Assembly: GCA_016839655.1 (NCBI GenBank)
Contig: JAEOTW010000174.1
Location: 1 to 12,428, forward strand
DNA from: Promethearchaeota archaeon
Lineage (GTDB): Archaea > Asgardarchaeota > Lokiarchaeia > Sigynarchaeales > SOKP01
Length of the DNA: 12,428 nt
Reading direction: 5' to 3'
The notes under the pieces were generated by a model that did no database searches, was not told where the DNA came from, and was given only the letters and a program-made list of their open reading frames with translations. Both the position numbers and the translations under genes were made by a program. This document shows, piece by piece, positions 11,697 to 12,428 of this stretch; the first letter of the stretch is position 1; each line of letters starts with the position of its first letter.

Positions 11697-12350
11697 CTAA
11701 TCTATTTTAATATCTGTTTGTTTTTCATCAATTTTTTTAAGTTTTACTTCCAAAATACCATTTGTATACCGCGCACGTGCATAATCTGAATTAATAGCTG
11801 AAGGTAGTTTAACTTCTTTGTAATAACTCCTACCCTTAACCTTTGTTTTTGTGGATATCGTTAGTGAATCTCTCGAGGCTTTTAATTCAATATCTTCTTT
11901 TGTGACACCGGGCATTTCGCAAATAACAATGATCTGATCACCTTGTTCATTTACTTCTGTCAATGGTTCCCTAACTTTTTTAACTTCTGGTTCTCCAGAA
12001 TATGGTTTTGCTTTAAGATTACCGAAAGAATCAATAATAGGTTTACCGTCAGGGCCAATATTAATATTGAATCCATACATTATTGGAAAACCAAATTTAC
12101 CCTTATTTTTAGTAAATTCCCTCATAATATCTTCTGGTGAAAGATTCTGAAACTCAGGAGGTAAATTATCCGTAATTTTTTCAAAAATGTCTCTAAAAAG
12201 GTGTCGGAAATCTTTTGATCTAAATATATTGGGATCACTGAAAAACTTGTTTGGGTCTTTAAAGAATTTAGAAAAGTCAAATGGTTCTCTTTTTTCTTCA
12301 TCCTCATCCTCGTCTTCATCGTCATCTCTATTCTTTTTCGGCATGTTCAT
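11697..12350 (-). CDS. Hsp20/alpha-crystallin small heat-shock protein (GvpH-like archaeal type)
   Basis: 217 aa. The C-terminal ~90 residues form the alpha-crystallin domain: EPLTEVNEQGDQIIVICEMPGVTKEDIELKAS, SRSYYKEVKLP-type sequence, and ARYTNGILEVKLKK, the conserved A-x-x-x-NGILEV end of the domain. Before it is FGFPIMYGFNINIGPDGKPIIDSFGN, a block I associate with archaeal GvpH-type Hsp20 proteins. The N-terminus is very acidic (DDDEDEDEDEEK, residues 9-20) and then has repeated F/DP motifs (FFKDPNKFFSDPNIF). Small heat-shock proteins are ATP-independent holdases forming oligomers in the cytoplasm. No gas-vesicle genes are near, so a general chaperone is likely. Start: the ATG at 12350 is almost fused to GAGGG, whereas the ATG at 12344 (third residue) stands ~7 nt after that GAGG and is a good alternative. 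An A/T-only region lies upstream to the window end. Confidence 0.9.
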   Translation of the reverse strand: MNMPKKNRDDDEDEDEDEEKREPFDFSKFFKDPNKFFSDPNIFRSKDFRHLFRDIFEKITDNLPPEFQNLSPEDIMREFTKNKGKFGFPIMYGFNINIGPDGKPIIDSFGNLKAKPYSGEPEVKKVREPLTEVNEQGDQIIVICEMPGVTKEDIELKASRDSLTISTKTKVKGRSYYKEVKLPSAINSDYARARYTNGILEVKLKKIDEKQTDIKID

Positions 12351-12428
12351 CCCTCTTTATTATAAAAACAAATTATTAATTATTAATTAAATTTAATAGG
12401 CAAAATTTTTAATTAAATATTATAATAG

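Noticed and set aside
11943..12390. Open frames on + and in the second - frame across the Hsp20 gene, including a poly-serine stretch
   Set aside because: The poly-Ser run is the complement of the acidic Asp/Glu tract of Hsp20; alpha-crystallin motifs are in the annotated frame only.
1..12428. CRISPR arrays, insertion sequences, defence or phage islands
   Set aside because: No regularly spaced repeats, transposase, terminal inverted repeats or recognised defence protein found on reading both strands.

Overview
The window is very AT-rich and reads as a chromosomal segment of an archaeon, most likely an Asgard (Promethearchaeota, Lokiarchaeia-like) genome. Support from the sequence: a tRNA-His gene with an intron that can fold into a bulge-helix-bulge; TATA boxes about 20-30 nt before start codons, with few Shine-Dalgarno sites (leaderless or short-leader transcription); T-tract terminators; frequent TTG/GTG starts; and archaeal families such as a methanogenesis-marker-9 homologue, an F420/NADP oxidoreductase-like protein and a GvpH-type Hsp20. 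The Asgard placement rests on recognising the style of the first protein and is an inference.

Layout. 1-5078 is all on the + strand: an unknown protein with a C-x2-C...C-x2-H zinc-like site (18-869), an LsrF/DhnA-type class I aldolase-fold enzyme (987-1781), a membrane-anchored CapA-like metallophosphatase (1904-3385), a small four-helix membrane protein (3538-3954) and an MBL-fold hydrolase (4119-5078). 5086-8845 is all on the - strand: a zinc alcohol dehydrogenase of the MDR family, an NpdG-like NAD(P)-binding protein, a ribbon-helix-helix regulator, an unknown 253-aa protein and a DtxR/MntR-family regulator. From 9046 the + strand resumes with a PhnN-like ribose 1,5-bisphosphate phosphokinase, tRNA-His, the mmp9-like cysteine-rich protein and a 52-codon ORF. 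The end of the window (- strand) carries a PAP2 membrane phosphatase and an Hsp20 chaperone.

Most genes look like separate transcription units with 100-220 bp AT-rich gaps, and no obvious multi-gene pathway operon is present. The strongest non-coding signals are the intron-containing tRNA-His, a 39-bp element (33/39 identical) at the same distance before the two neighbouring membrane-protein genes, three ATTAA-N4-TTAAT-like sites upstream of the RHH gene, and TTTAGGT half-sites around the DtxR-family gene. I see no CRISPR array, insertion sequence, phage module or defence island. The window is best described as core/accessory metabolism with several poorly characterised Asgard-type proteins; no convincing new multi-gene system is visible.
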